DNA of 45,746 bases from Acidobacteriota bacterium. GTDB taxonomy: Bacteria > Actinomycetota > Acidimicrobiia > Spongiisociales > UBA5794. This document shows, piece after piece, positions 25,540 to 35,108 of the stretch. The notes under the pieces were generated by a model. The model was not told the DNA's origin, ran no database searches, and saw only the letters and a list, made by a program, of their open reading frames with translations. Made by a program: the position numbers and the translations under genes. How positions within the stretch are numbered: position 1 is the first letter of the stretch; every line of letters starts with the position of its first letter. The stretch covers positions 1 through 45,746 of the forward strand of contig JADFQA010000026.1 of NCBI GenBank assembly GCA_022562055.1, written 5' to 3'.

Positions 25540-26181
25540 TTAGGGCCGTAGCGTGTCTTTCACGGCTGCTTTGATATCGTCAACGCGTGTTCCCGAGAGT
25601 CGGGTAGCCAGCCGGTTTTCGCCGACGATCTGCGTTGTCACGGTCCCGTCGGCCGCGATGTCGAGTCGGCCGTCGAGCGACGCAATGGAGTGCGTGGCCG
25701 CGCTTCCTGCTGGCGGGTTCGGGCGTGATCTGAAGAACCAAATTGCCTTGTCGCCTACCTTTGGTGGTGGCATGCCTTCGACAAGGAACTGCGGACCGGG
25801 GCTTCCGTCGTCTCCGATCTCCCAGCCCATCCATTCAATCGTGATCCTGTCCGCCGGTTCGCCGGCGAGCTGGTCGATGGAGACAATCGTCACATCAAGC
25901 ATCTGAGTGCCGGCGAAATCCTCGAGTTCAGGCACAACGCTGACGCGACCGCGGACAACGCTGACCACCTCGCCTTCCATTACCACCGAAGACGCTTCCA
26001 CAAGCTCGGCAATAGTCCCAAACGTTGCGATCTCAGCCACGTCGACGAACACCCCGTCAATATCGTCAGAAGCGGTGGAGCATGCAGCGATGAACACAAG
26101 CGAGGCGAGCGTGGCGGAAACGAGCTTCACCGCGTTGGGTTGGTGGTGTCGGCCAATTCTTCTCGGAGGAGACGGCGTCAT
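25540..26181 (-). CDS. Putative lipoprotein of unknown function
   Basis: ATG 26181 gives a basic N-region, a hydrophobic core and the lipobox FIAAC, so the protein should be a lipid-anchored exported protein of about 213 aa. The mature part contains VVMEGEVVSVV, LDVTIVSIDQLAG and GDKAIWFFRSRP, a beta-rich pattern that recurs in bacterial proteins of unknown role. The frame is open upstream of 26181 but that stretch is not protein-like. No functional residues recognised. Confidence 0.78.
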   Translation of the reverse strand: MTPSPPRRIGRHHQPNAVKLVSATLASLVFIAACSTASDDIDGVFVDVAEIATFGTIAELVEASSVVMEGEVVSVVRGRVSVVPELEDFAGTQMLDVTIVSIDQLAGEPADRITIEWMGWEIGDDGSPGPQFLVEGMPPPKVGDKAIWFFRSRPNPPAGSAATHSIASLDGRLDIAADGTVTTQIVGENRLATRLSGTRVDDIKAAVKDTLRP

Positions 26182-26377
26182 CAGTGGGGCCTCTTTGGTG
26201 GGTACACTGGCCGCCCCAGATTCTCGGGCGCGACCAGCGCGAGGTCGTCTGAACGTTAGTGGGGCCGATTCGTGCAATGGTTCCTACGTCCAGGTGCAGC
26301 AGGATGCCAGGAGTGTTGATTGGCGGGCGGTCTTCCCTGGCGTGCAGGGATCGCTTCGAAAGTGTCCGCGCGGGTAG

Positions 26378-27670
26378 TTATTCCGTGGTGGTTAGGTAGG
26401 CGACGGTTCCGTCGAGGGGTTGGCTTGAGGTGACTTCGTAGAGCGCAATGTGAGGGCGATCGTCTGCGTCGAGGACGAGTGATACGAGCTGTCCGAGTGT
26501 CAGGTCGCCTTGCACGATCTGCTGGACCTCCCAGCCGGAGTCTTCACGGACCGCAAACCACACACCCTTGACGTCCGAGAACACCACGTTGGGGCGGCCC
26601 TGGCTGTCGAAGGCGAGCGAGGAGTTGCGCCGAGCGTTCTGGTCCCTGAATTCGGTGAGTCCACCAACTGTTTCGACCGTCCAGCCGTCGTCACCCTTGG
26701 TCGCAAACATGATGTCACCAGTCAGGAAACCGGTCTTTGCGTAGTACGTGATTGCGGGTTGGTCGTTAGCGTCGAATGCGAGGGACGAGTACCGCCCAAC
26801 GTCGCCTTCGTCGGCAACCGTCTCAAGCGTCCAGGTCCCATTGGAAAGACTGGCGTATATGAGGTCTTGGTCAGTGTCGTTGTAATAGGTGAGGCCGGGG
26901 TTGCTGTTCGAGTCGACAGCCAAGCCTACGTTGAACTGATAGACAATTGGGCCGCTGCCGATCGGGGTTATCTCCCAACCGGAGCCATCATTTCTGTAGT
27001 ACTCGACACCGTCAGTTCCGCCGAACTGTGATGGATCGACCCCCGCCGCATGCACCACGCCGTCGCTCCCGATGGCGATAGTCGTATCCCATCCGTCGTG
27101 ACCGGCGTCGTTGGCGATGTCCTCGACCCAGGTGTCGCCGTCGAGGTATAGGCGCACGAGGTCACCCAGGTTGGGTTCGAAGGTGTCGGCCTGGTGATCG
27201 TGAATTGCGACGTTGGGTGTTCCGTCGGGCTCATACGCAAGACCAATAGGGCCGTAGAAGTACCCCTCCTTGACAAGCTGAGTCTCCCAACCGCTGGACG
27301 CTCCCGCTATGGCGACGAAACCATCGCCGATTTTCTCTGTGAGCCATGCGATCGCCGGCGAACCAGAACCATCGATCGCGATGACTGGCTTGATGCCAGG
27401 CCCCAGAGAAACCGCCTTCCAACCGTCGCTGACCGTGAATGTGAGGCCCGAGTCGTTCCCTGTTTGCGCAGGCGGTGCCGTCGTCGAAGACGGCGAAGCG
27501 GTTGTGCTCGAATCTGTCGACGGTGAAGCAGTGGTGGTTGTCGTGGTCGCACTCGTGGGCGCCGCCGTTGCGCCAGTTGCGTCGTCGCTGGTCGTGCTGC
27601 CGCACGCGCCAAGCACGAGTAGAAATGCAACGGTCCCGAGGCCAAATGATTTTGTTTGCCGCGTGCTCAT
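26378..27670 (-). CDS. Lipoprotein with repeat (beta-propeller-like) extracellular domain
   Basis: ATG 27670 yields a signal peptide ending in the lipobox LGAC. A Thr/Ser/Ala-rich linker (about residues 26-75) tethers a domain of about 350 aa made of repeats of 50-55 residues with the pattern GxVGRYSSLAFDxxxxPxITYY / SLAFDSQGRPNVVFSD. Seven such units can be counted loosely, which fits a propeller. It is exported and probably a binding or scaffold protein; ligand unknown. 430 aa. Confidence 0.82.
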   Translation of the reverse strand: MSTRQTKSFGLGTVAFLLVLGACGSTTSDDATGATAAPTSATTTTTTASPSTDSSTTASPSSTTAPPAQTGNDSGLTFTVSDGWKAVSLGPGIKPVIAIDGSGSPAIAWLTEKIGDGFVAIAGASSGWETQLVKEGYFYGPIGLAYEPDGTPNVAIHDHQADTFEPNLGDLVRLYLDGDTWVEDIANDAGHDGWDTTIAIGSDGVVHAAGVDPSQFGGTDGVEYYRNDGSGWEITPIGSGPIVYQFNVGLAVDSNSNPGLTYYNDTDQDLIYASLSNGTWTLETVADEGDVGRYSSLAFDANDQPAITYYAKTGFLTGDIMFATKGDDGWTVETVGGLTEFRDQNARRNSSLAFDSQGRPNVVFSDVKGVWFAVREDSGWEVQQIVQGDLTLGQLVSLVLDADDRPHIALYEVTSSQPLDGTVAYLTTTE

Positions 27671-27857
27671 CTCAGACCTTGAACCCATCGCGACCCTGAA
27701 CCATTCCACACTCCGCAATCGCCGCTGCCGTGGAAACACACCACTGCGTGCGGATTCGACTACCGGTCGGGTGCTGAGTAGCTCTGACTGTGCGGCCGCT
27801 GGAGGCTGGGCGTCGAGCGTGAGTTCAGTTTCCCGAGAACGGTCGGCAACGAGTTCG

Positions 27858-28682
27858 TTAGTTCTGCGAGCTGGTGCCGAGTAGGCGTTCGCGCTTTAGA
27901 CCGCGGCTTGTGACTCGTAGGACCACGAGGGCGACCACCCACGCTGCTGCGCCGATGCCGATTGCACCCCGGACCGGGTCGAGTGCAAGGCCTGAGGTGA
28001 CACCGTAGGCAAGGATTATGACGGGGAGGGTGACGAGAGTGGATGCCTGTTGGGCGGCAGGAGCGGACTGGACGCGGCCCGACGCCCACAGGATGACACC
28101 GAGGCTGAAGATGATAAACGGTGGCACCACCCAGAAGATCAGAATCCACCACTCAGGTGTCGGGAAAAACCAGCCGCCGAGGAGATGGCCGACCCTGGTG
28201 TTGACGATGAGGGCATACAGGCCGAAGCCGACGACCGTTGCGAGATACCCAGGGATGAAAGCCGCAATGAGCTTCCCGTAGAAGATCTCCGACGTGTGTA
28301 GCGGTGAGTGCGCGAGGTACTCGCCGGTGCCTTTTTCGCGGTCACCGATGAGTCCGTACGCACCGATCGCTGAAGATATGGTGAGCGGTACGACGATCGC
28401 CACCGGGGCGAGCAGGTACACCGAAAACGCATAGGCGGCTCTCGCCTGGGGGGTGTTACCGCGGACGTTGTTTTGGGCGATCTGGGGGAGTGATTCGAGG
28501 ACTCCTCCGATCTGCTGGATGAGGGCCGATCCACCAGCCTTGGAAACGACGCCGAGCATCACCCAGGGGATGATGACAAAAAATATTCCGGCGAGGATGA
28601 TGAGCGGCACGAGATAGTCCTTTGAACGCACGAGCCGTGCCAGGTCAAGTCTGGCGATGATCCACGCTCGCTTCAGCTTCAC
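27858..28682 (-). CDS. ABC-2 type transporter permease
   Basis: A 274 aa membrane protein with about six helices. The N-terminal LARLVRSKDYLVPLIIL and the coupling segment GLIGDREKGTGEYLAHSPLHTSEI are typical of ABC-2 permeases of the NatB/CcmB-like group. It starts within the stop of the ATPase gene (ATGA overlap at 28679-28682), so the two subunits are coupled. Substrate unknown. Confidence 0.88.
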   Translation of the reverse strand: MKLKRAWIIARLDLARLVRSKDYLVPLIILAGIFFVIIPWVMLGVVSKAGGSALIQQIGGVLESLPQIAQNNVRGNTPQARAAYAFSVYLLAPVAIVVPLTISSAIGAYGLIGDREKGTGEYLAHSPLHTSEIFYGKLIAAFIPGYLATVVGFGLYALIVNTRVGHLLGGWFFPTPEWWILIFWVVPPFIIFSLGVILWASGRVQSAPAAQQASTLVTLPVIILAYGVTSGLALDPVRGAIGIGAAAWVVALVVLRVTSRGLKRERLLGTSSQN

Positions 28683-29599
28683 GGCTGATCCCCAATCATG
28701 CGTTGCATCTCAAAGTAGAGATGTTCGAGGGTTTGTTTGTGTGGTTCGACCCGCGTGATGTCGGCGCCCTTGTCTGTCAGGGCTTTCACCAGACTCGGCA
28801 CGACGCTCATGTCTTCAATGGTCACATTCATCGGACCGTCACCTTCGATTCCCAGGACGCCAGGCATGTGTTGCAGGAGCGCAAGCATTGATCGGTCCAC
28901 AGCGTCAATCGTGACCCGCTTTTCGGTGGCATAGGTCTTCATCAGGTCGTGAGGGTTTCCGACTGCACGGGCCCGCCCCGACCCCATCAGCACGACGACG
29001 TCGGCGATGCCTTCGGCTTCATGGAGCAGATGTGTGCACATCACAATCGTGCGGCCCTTTCCCGCCATTTCACGTATTAACCCAAGCACCGCTCGCGACG
29101 ACTCCGGGTCGAGACCGGCTGTTGGTTCGTCGAGGAGCAACACTTCGGGGTCGTGCAGCACCGCCCGAGCCAAAGCAAGGCGTGTGCGCATGCCGGTCGA
29201 GTAGCCGTCGACCCGGCGGTCGAGTTCGTCGACTATCCCGAACCTCTCCGCAGCGGGTGTAATTGTCTGTGGTGACGCTCCAGCGATTTCGGCGGCGTAC
29301 CGTAGGTTGTCGAATCCAGAAAGGGTGTCGAAGAAAGCGGGTTTAGGTGGCACGACACCGCAAATCTTGCGGACCTCGTGTCCGTCCGTCGACGTGGAGA
29401 GTCCAAGCACGGTGATCTCGCCACTGTCGGCGGTGAGGGCTCCCGTGGTGAGGCGCACGGTGGTTGTCTTGCCTGCACCGTTCGGGCCGAGAAAGACTGT
29501 GACGCTACCCCGTGGAATACTGAGAGTGAGAGAGTCGACGGCAATGGTGTCACCAAAGCGTTTCGACACGTCATCAAACGTGATGGCGGGTTCGGTCAT
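28679..29599 (-). CDS. ABC transporter ATP-binding protein with atypical Q-loop and signature
   Basis: ATG 29599 starts the conserved domain (ITFDDVSKRFG). Walker A is GPNGAGKTT, Walker B VLLLDEPTAGLD and the H-loop CTHLLHEA. The Q-loop position reads GVVPPKPAFF, with no glutamine, and the signature is YSTGMRTRLALARA instead of LSGGQ. Related exporters with degenerate signatures exist, so it is probably functional, but its coupling to the permease may differ from the norm. 306 aa, paired with the ABC-2 permease downstream; 113 bp separate it from the divergent SRAP gene. Confidence 0.88.
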   Translation of the reverse strand: MTEPAITFDDVSKRFGDTIAVDSLTLSIPRGSVTVFLGPNGAGKTTTVRLTTGALTADSGEITVLGLSTSTDGHEVRKICGVVPPKPAFFDTLSGFDNLRYAAEIAGASPQTITPAAERFGIVDELDRRVDGYSTGMRTRLALARAVLHDPEVLLLDEPTAGLDPESSRAVLGLIREMAGKGRTIVMCTHLLHEAEGIADVVVLMGSGRARAVGNPHDLMKTYATEKRVTIDAVDRSMLALLQHMPGVLGIEGDGPMNVTIEDMSVVPSLVKALTDKGADITRVEPHKQTLEHLYFEMQRMIGDQP

Positions 29600-29712
29600 T
29601 GTGCAACTATCGGTCGCAACGTCCGAGTAATCAAGTCCCAATTCGTTGCCGGAGGCTGAGAGTCCTCGCGACAACTGAGAGATCGACATCCAAGAGGCGG
29701 TACGCTGTACGC

Positions 29713-30444
29713 ATGTGTGGACGGTTTGTGCAGAAGGAAGCGCCGGAGTACTACGCCGACTACTTCAAGGCTCAATTGATGCCGGTGTTTGAACAGCGCG
29801 TTCCCCAATACAACGTCGCACCGACGGCTCCAGTCATTGCGGTTGCGGTCCATGACGGTGTCCGCCGGCTTGAGTCGTTTCGATGGGGGTTGTTGCCCTT
29901 CTGGGCCAAGGACAGGCGCATCGGCGCAAAACACATCAACGCTCGGGTTGAGACAGCGGCCATGAAGCCGGCGTTTCGGGATTCGTTTTCCAAGCGCAGG
30001 TGTCTCATCCCCGCCGACGGTTTCTTCGAGTGGCAGGTGCGTCCACAGGGCAAGCTCCCGCACTACATCTACTCTGCAGACCAGCGGCCGCTTGCGTTGG
30101 CTGGTCTGTGGAGTATGTGGCGCGACCCCGAGACTGACGAACAGATTGTGACCTGCACCATCTTGACCGGTGACCCTATCGAGTCCGTCGCCACGGTCCA
30201 CGACCGAATGCCGGTGATCCTCAGCGCCGATATGTGGGGCACATGGCTCGATCGTGACCTCACCAACGTCGACGAGGTGCAAGAGATGCTGGCCGGTCGA
30301 CCTGATCCGTTGATGGCGCTGCACCCTGTGGCGACCCTCGTGAACAAGGTTGCCAACAATCTTGCGGAGAACATCGTGCCGCTCGACTCTTCGGTTGGTG
30401 AGGCACAGCAATCCCTGCTGGACCTGTCGACGTCTAGCGAGTAG
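29713..30444 (+). CDS. SRAP-domain protein (YedK/HMCES family) DNA abasic-site shield
   Basis: Forms a covalent thiazolidine crosslink with abasic sites in single-stranded DNA. The invariant Cys2 (MCGRF) becomes N-terminal after Met removal. Asn34 (PQYNVAPT), Glu106 (DGFFEW) and His163 (VHDRMPVIL) are all present. 243 aa, standard size. ATG 29713 is the only start that exposes Cys2. The 3' end overlaps the convergent DUF2332 gene by 11 bp. Confidence 0.95.
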   Translation: MCGRFVQKEAPEYYADYFKAQLMPVFEQRVPQYNVAPTAPVIAVAVHDGVRRLESFRWGLLPFWAKDRRIGAKHINARVETAAMKPAFRDSFSKRRCLIPADGFFEWQVRPQGKLPHYIYSADQRPLALAGLWSMWRDPETDEQIVTCTILTGDPIESVATVHDRMPVILSADMWGTWLDRDLTNVDEVQEMLAGRPDPLMALHPVATLVNKVANNLAENIVPLDSSVGEAQQSLLDLSTSSE

Positions 30445-31501
30445 GTCCTTGCCACGAGATCCACGTCCCGTGGTGGTGGACGTCAGCGAGGCCTTCGATT
30501 TGGTGGTCCCCGTTGGTGTGGCGGATGAGGTCGAGCTGGGTGGTGGCATGCGACAACCACTCGTTGGAGAGCCGCCATATTGGGCGGTGCGCTGAGAGCC
30601 GGTCGAGTTCGGCGACGAAGTCGTCCCGCGCTTCTTGTGTGAGTTGATTCAATATGTGCGAATGGTTGATGACGACTGTCGAGTCATCAGACGCCGCGGC
30701 GATCTGTTCCTCAAGGCATGCGATTGCGTCACCCTGCACGAGGGTCAACGGGTTCTGCTTTGCGACCGAGATCGCCGCCGCAAGACGGTCGTGGCGTTCT
30801 GCCTGGTTGGGCCAGAGGAGGCCTCGCAGCCACGACTCGTCCGCAGGGTCGGTGATGTCGATCGGGTCGAGGTCGACGCCGATGCGTGCCGCCACTTCGG
30901 GCATCGGGTCGGGAAACAGTGGGCGTTGCGGTCCCCGGATGGTGGTTGTCAGATGCACGGGTGACGTCGGGTCACCGACATCGATCGATGATGTGCCGTG
31001 GAGATACGTGTAGTGCCACTTGTCGAACAGCAGGTTGAGCCCGGCGCTTGCCCCGATCTCGATGATCCACAGCGGCCTGTTGGTACGCCGCGCGATGATC
31101 CGATACACCGGGAGGAACAGGCTCGACCGGCCGACCTCGTTCGTCTGTACTTGGCGTGTTGTTGCCCTGTCCAAGATGGTGTCGTAGTTGTCCATCACGA
31201 AGTCTCGAAATGCCGGGAAGGGGTCCGATTCCGTGTCCGGTTGATCGGTGCATGTCGGGTAGAAATCCCGCAGCGGGTGGTCGGCGCCGTTGAGCAGCAA
31301 TTGGTGAACAGCGCCGAACAGCAGCAGAGGCACGGGCTGCTGCTGGGGGATCTTGTCGAGCAGCGCCAGCAGATCGGCGTCGGTGCAGATACCCTCGCCA
31401 AGCGCCGCATACAGGGGCGAATCTTCTCGGGTGACCTGTTCGGTCCACGCAGCCATCTTCTCAGCTTGGTCAGAGGACGGTGTCTTTGGTGCCTGCGTCA
31501 T
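30434..31501 (-). CDS. DUF2332 family protein
   Basis: A 355 aa actinobacterial-type protein. The block RPLWIIEIGASAGLNLLFDKW is a hallmark of DUF2332 and resembles motif I of SAM-dependent methyltransferases; TVVINHSHILNQL and the N-terminal SPLYAAL also fit. The biochemical role of the family is not established; methyl transfer is inference from the EIGASAG loop. It is monocistronic, with its 3' end overlapping the SRAP gene. Confidence 0.85.
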   Translation of the reverse strand: MTQAPKTPSSDQAEKMAAWTEQVTREDSPLYAALGEGICTDADLLALLDKIPQQQPVPLLLFGAVHQLLLNGADHPLRDFYPTCTDQPDTESDPFPAFRDFVMDNYDTILDRATTRQVQTNEVGRSSLFLPVYRIIARRTNRPLWIIEIGASAGLNLLFDKWHYTYLHGTSSIDVGDPTSPVHLTTTIRGPQRPLFPDPMPEVAARIGVDLDPIDITDPADESWLRGLLWPNQAERHDRLAAAISVAKQNPLTLVQGDAIACLEEQIAAASDDSTVVINHSHILNQLTQEARDDFVAELDRLSAHRPIWRLSNEWLSHATTQLDLIRHTNGDHQIEGLADVHHHGTWISWQGPTR

Positions 31502-31577
31502 ACATCATTATGGCTCACAGTCGCTCGCTGCAATTCGGGCGACTCATCGCGACTTCATGGGTGTGTAATCGGCTATT

Positions 31578-32564
31578 ATGCCTTTGGTCCATTCAGGAGT
31601 CAATCCTTTGATAGCCCGGGCCTCTCGCCTTTCTCAGATTTTCCAAACGTTCGCGCAGCGTTCACCCACAACGATTGTCGGTCTTGCTGTGTTCCTCTAC
31701 GCGTCAAGCGCCGTTGTGGTTCGCGGCACCGACCTGTCTGCGAACGTCTTTGCGTTCTGGCGGATATGGCTCGGTGCAGCGATGTTCGCAATGGTGTTGT
31801 TCTGGCGGCGATCTCGTGGGCACCGTGTCATCCCGAGCACCGGGAAACTGTATGTGGTGACCGGCGGATTGATGTTTGGTGTGAATCATCTGTTCTACGT
31901 GGCGGCTCTCAAGGCAACGTCAGTGAACGACGTGACGCTCATCAACCGGCTGTCGCCCATCGTTGTTGGTGTCCTTGCGGCAAGGTTCTTCGGGGAGAAG
32001 CCGGGCGTTCGTTTCTTTCTTGGCGCCGCTGTTGGCATTGGTGGATCGGTGCTTGTCGTTCTCGGTGGCGCACGTACCGGGGGGAGCGACTTGTGGGGTA
32101 TGTCGCTCGCTGTGATGACCATGCTGACCTATACGGTGTTCTTTTTGATCTCAAAGAGGGCCCGCGATCACATGGATGCCACGACGTTTCTCTCAGGAGC
32201 ACTGCTGGTGGCTGCCGGCGGTGTGTCGCTGTTCGCGGCGGTTGAGGCCGTACCGATTTTTGACGTGACACCGCGCGCGTTGTTGCCTGTGGCGTTTGTC
32301 GCCCTTGTGCCCGGGGGGTTGGGCCATGTCGCGATGACATGGCCGTTGAAGTGGGTGCCCGCAAACCTGCCGCCGGTGCTGATGCTGGCGTTGCCGATCT
32401 TGTCGGGTGGTTTGGCGTGGATCTTCCTGGGCGAGACGGTAACCGGGGTGCAGTTCGTCGGTGGCGTGGTGACATTGTCCGGTGCTGCACTTGCAATCAT
32501 GTCGCGTGCTGGTCGCGCAATGGTTGCGAACAGGGAACCGGTTACAGCTACGCGCTCCGTCTAG
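31578..32564 (+). CDS. EamA/DMT-superfamily transporter
   Basis: Ten predicted membrane helices arranged as two EamA repeats (about 30-165 and 175-315). Typical segments are FAFWRIWLGAAMF, NHLFYVAALKATSVNDVTLI and PILSGGLAWIFLGETVTG. Such proteins move metabolites or amino acids; the substrate is unknown. ATG 31578 lacks a clear ribosome site, whereas TTG 31608 has AGGAG about 9 nt upstream and may be the true start. Confidence 0.88.
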   Translation: MPLVHSGVNPLIARASRLSQIFQTFAQRSPTTIVGLAVFLYASSAVVVRGTDLSANVFAFWRIWLGAAMFAMVLFWRRSRGHRVIPSTGKLYVVTGGLMFGVNHLFYVAALKATSVNDVTLINRLSPIVVGVLAARFFGEKPGVRFFLGAAVGIGGSVLVVLGGARTGGSDLWGMSLAVMTMLTYTVFFLISKRARDHMDATTFLSGALLVAAGGVSLFAAVEAVPIFDVTPRALLPVAFVALVPGGLGHVAMTWPLKWVPANLPPVLMLALPILSGGLAWIFLGETVTGVQFVGGVVTLSGAALAIMSRAGRAMVANREPVTATRSV

Positions 32565-32628
32565 GAGACGCCGTCCGAGAAGACCTCACCGCGAACCGGG
32601 CAGTAGCTGAGGTCACTAACCTCGGCGT

Positions 32629-33150
32629 ATGAGCACTTTGTATGATCACATCATGTCGCTGCGGGCCGTCCGCCAGTACAGCGACACCCCCCTGTCAGAC
32701 GAGCACCTCGACCAGATTCTTGAAGCGGCCCGATGGACGGGGAGCGCCAAGAACCTGCAACTCTGGTCGTTTATCGTCGTGACCGGCGAGCAGAAAGAAC
32801 GTCTGTGTGCGGCCGGTGACTTCTTGACACCGCTGCTCAACGCCACGGTTGGCATCGCGCTCGTCGAGGAGCCGGGAGGCTATGAGTTTGATACCGGACG
32901 TCTTGCCCAGAACATCATGTTGGCAGCCGCTTCCTTGGGCGTTGCTTCGTGTCCGCTGACCTTGCATCGTGAGGAGAAGGCGGCCGAGGTGCTTGGGTTG
33001 GCTGCGGGTTCTCGTGCGCGGTACGCAGTATCTCTTGGGTACTTGCCCGACGATGGCAAGGTCGCCAGGTTTGGTGGTCAAGGTGGCCGCAAGGGCCGGA
33101 CGGATGTCGTGTTCGACAACACCCACGGTGAACCCTTCGACGGCTCGTAA
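32629..33150 (+). CDS. Nitroreductase-family flavoprotein
   Basis: A 173 aa FMN-type fold. The start SLRAVRQYSDTPLSDEHLDQIL is the family signature, and the flavin-contact region RWTGSAKNLQLWSFIVV and AQNIMLAAASLGVASC follow. It reduces nitro or quinone groups with NAD(P)H in known members; here the substrate is unknown. A short inverted repeat GAGGT-5-ACCTC (32609-32623) lies just before the ATG and might be a local operator or hairpin. Confidence 0.88.
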   Translation: MSTLYDHIMSLRAVRQYSDTPLSDEHLDQILEAARWTGSAKNLQLWSFIVVTGEQKERLCAAGDFLTPLLNATVGIALVEEPGGYEFDTGRLAQNIMLAAASLGVASCPLTLHREEKAAEVLGLAAGSRARYAVSLGYLPDDGKVARFGGQGGRKGRTDVVFDNTHGEPFDGS

Positions 33151-33873
33151 CACCCCGCGTCTGGTGCCCACGTCGGCGCCGCGCTGGGGCGGAGCGATAG
33201 AAGCCTTCCTGCGAACCCGGTTCGCATGTCGCAAGAAGACTTCGTCGGAGCTGTGGTCAGGCAGCGACCACTCGGAAGCCGAAGCGGACTCGCAGTGCGG
33301 TGTAACTACCAAAGTCATGAGTCGCGAAGGCCTAGCCCTGTGGATGGGCAGCAGGTCTGACATCGCATGCATCGAAGTCACTGGTGATTCGAGAGGGGAA
33401 ATCGGCTGTAGCGCCGATACCACCGAACCGATCAGTTTCGGAGCTGGAGCCATATCTGGCAACGGTTCCGTTGCGTTCGGTGCGTCGAATTGGGAGGTAG
33501 ATCGGTCCGTTCCCAACGAGTAGACCACGCACGGTACGCGATTCTCGGTCCGGAGAGCGGGTCCGGTGCCGGCACACCCGAGATCGGCAGGCACGGGTCG
33601 ACATTGCGGCGACATTTCCGAGCGCAGGCGGTTTGCACTGTGGGCCACCTCTGAAGGCGAACCCACGCCCGGATATACCGAGGCCACATTCGATGCCAAC
33701 AAGGCAATTCCCATCGAGCGCGGCTCATGGATTGCTGATCGGTCGGTCCTCCTTACTGCCCATCTTAGAACAGGACCGGCGGCTGTTTCCCGCAGACCGG
33801 AAATTCACAGACCAACTATTGCTGCGAACGAGCCTGTCTCACGTATTGAACTTGAAGATCGGTGGCGCCTACC
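33151..33873. other. 723-bp stretch without a recognisable gene
   Basis: Long frames stay open on both strands, such as a plus-strand run to 33523 and a minus-strand run from 33714, but no ribosome site, signal peptide, domain or repeat is apparent. The amino-acid composition of each is not convincing. It may be a remnant of deleted DNA between the nitroreductase gene and the accessory region. Confidence 0.5.
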
Positions 33874-34410
33874 TCACGGGATGGTTTTGTCGAGTGCCAG
33901 ATACACCACCGGGAGGAAACCCCAGAATGCAGTGAACACGAGCGCGTACCCGAGCGTCTTGGCGGGAACTTTCCCGTAGGTGAATCCGGTGACCATGAGG
34001 AACACTACTCCCCACACGATCGTCGAAGACTGGAACAAGAACGTGTCGTTGAAGAGATCGAATGTCAGATACAAGGCTGCCAGGACACCTACTGGTACCG
34101 CCAGGTTGCCGACCGGTCGCAGATCCGATCCGGTCACTAATGCGATCCCGAGGGCCGTGAAGAACACTGCGAAGAGCAACACTAGGCCCGCTAGCGTGAG
34201 GATCAGGCTGTCTCCAGCTGCCTGTTGAACCAGTATGAAGACCTGGCTTGCCAGCATCACTCCGACTATGACTTCTATCCAACCGACGGTGATCGCAGGA
34301 TTCTTACTCTCCTCCGTCGGGTTGGCGCCTATACCAATTAGGTATAAACCGATCACCCACGCCCCCAGGGCAAACGTAAAGAAAACTACCGCTACAGAAA
34401 GCACTCTCAT
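33874..34410 (-). CDS. Six-helix membrane protein, AmiS/UreI-like
   Basis: A 178 aa protein with six predicted helices. The pattern FFTALGIALVTGSDLRPVG and the last part WGVVFLMVTGFTYGKVPAKTLGYA resemble AmiS/UreI amide and urea channels (compare LDxRPxxWY and KIPLGKFTPW in UreI). The identity is low, so this is a tentative family call, and no urease or amidase gene is nearby. The ribosome site AAGGAG abuts ATG 34410; GTG 34404, two codons later, has better spacing of 6 nt and may be the real start. Confidence 0.6.
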   Translation of the reverse strand: MRVLSVAVVFFTFALGAWVIGLYLIGIGANPTEESKNPAITVGWIEVIVGVMLASQVFILVQQAAGDSLILTLAGLVLLFAVFFTALGIALVTGSDLRPVGNLAVPVGVLAALYLTFDLFNDTFLFQSSTIVWGVVFLMVTGFTYGKVPAKTLGYALVFTAFWGFLPVVYLALDKTIP

Positions 34411-34472
34411 CTCCTTGGTCGAATTAATCCATAATACTCCCCCGGGTTCCGTCATCGCAACAGGCTCGGCAC

Positions 34473-34661
34473 ATGTCATCGCAGAACCAACTCCACACGC
34501 ACGCAAGACCCTGCAGCGCCGACGGTGCATCTACAACGAAGCGGGCCGTCAACCAGCTGATCGACGCCGACTTGCGCCGGAGACATCTCCTTCGACTTGA
34601 GACAGGAGAAGGCATCGACCTCTCGGATGACGAGCGAATGCGCGGTGCATGGGTTAGTTGA
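34473..34661 (+). pseudogene. VapB-like antitoxin remnant
   Basis: The C-terminal part (TTKRAVNQLIDADLRRRHL then DLSDDERMRGAW) resembles the helix and toxin-binding tail of VapB antitoxins. The expected N-terminal ribbon (IDDELLA-type) is missing or out of frame, and no PIN toxin follows in the next 180 bp. It is probably a decayed module; low confidence. Confidence 0.3.
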
Positions 34662-34843
34662 TGGCTTTACCCGGCGGTTCTTGCCGGTACCACTGATGTT
34701 GGCCGAGTGGTGCGCTGGCTGGTCGAGTGGGCGGTACCCCGCGAATCATTCTGAACCGGACACTTTCGCTGCCGAGAGTTTCTGCCGTCGTTTCCGAGGC
34801 ACCCGACCCAGTGGTTTTGGTCCGCGCTGGTGGAACCGCGTTC

Positions 34844-35104
34844 CTACCTGTTGTCCGCGATTGCCAATAGTCGAAACGTATGGAATTGCTCAGCTCTTAG
34901 GTACACAAGGGCCACTTTGGTGTTGAGAACCGCGAGCTGCCTCACCAGCGGGGATTCCCCGGGCACCCTGGAGTCAGCGAGGTCGTCGGGGTGCGCCGCC
35001 ATGGTGGCCATCGTGTTTAGGACCCGACTTCTCGTATCGTCGTGGGACTGAGACACGAACCACGGGTCGAGGACGCGTTCTAGGTTCGACCATTGCCAAG
35101 CCAT
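34844..35104 (-). CDS. Putative RelE/ParE-like toxin
   Basis: An 86 aa protein. The segment SRVLNTMATMAAHPDDLADS, then VRQLAVLNTKVALVYLRAEQ and FRLLAIADNR, follows the alpha-beta layout of RelE/ParE-type toxins, with a C-terminal strand ending in a short basic tail. It starts 4 nt after the stop of the small gene upstream, the usual antitoxin-then-toxin order. Similarity is by eye only; the catalytic residues of known mRNA interferases are not clear. Confidence 0.5.
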   Translation of the reverse strand: MAWQWSNLERVLDPWFVSQSHDDTRSRVLNTMATMAAHPDDLADSRVPGESPLVRQLAVLNTKVALVYLRAEQFHTFRLLAIADNR

Positions 35105-35108
35105 AGAC

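Noticed and set aside
30998-32245. Plus-strand open frame of 415 codons
   Set aside because: Runs antisense through the DUF2332 gene and out of frame through the EamA transporter; not protein-like.
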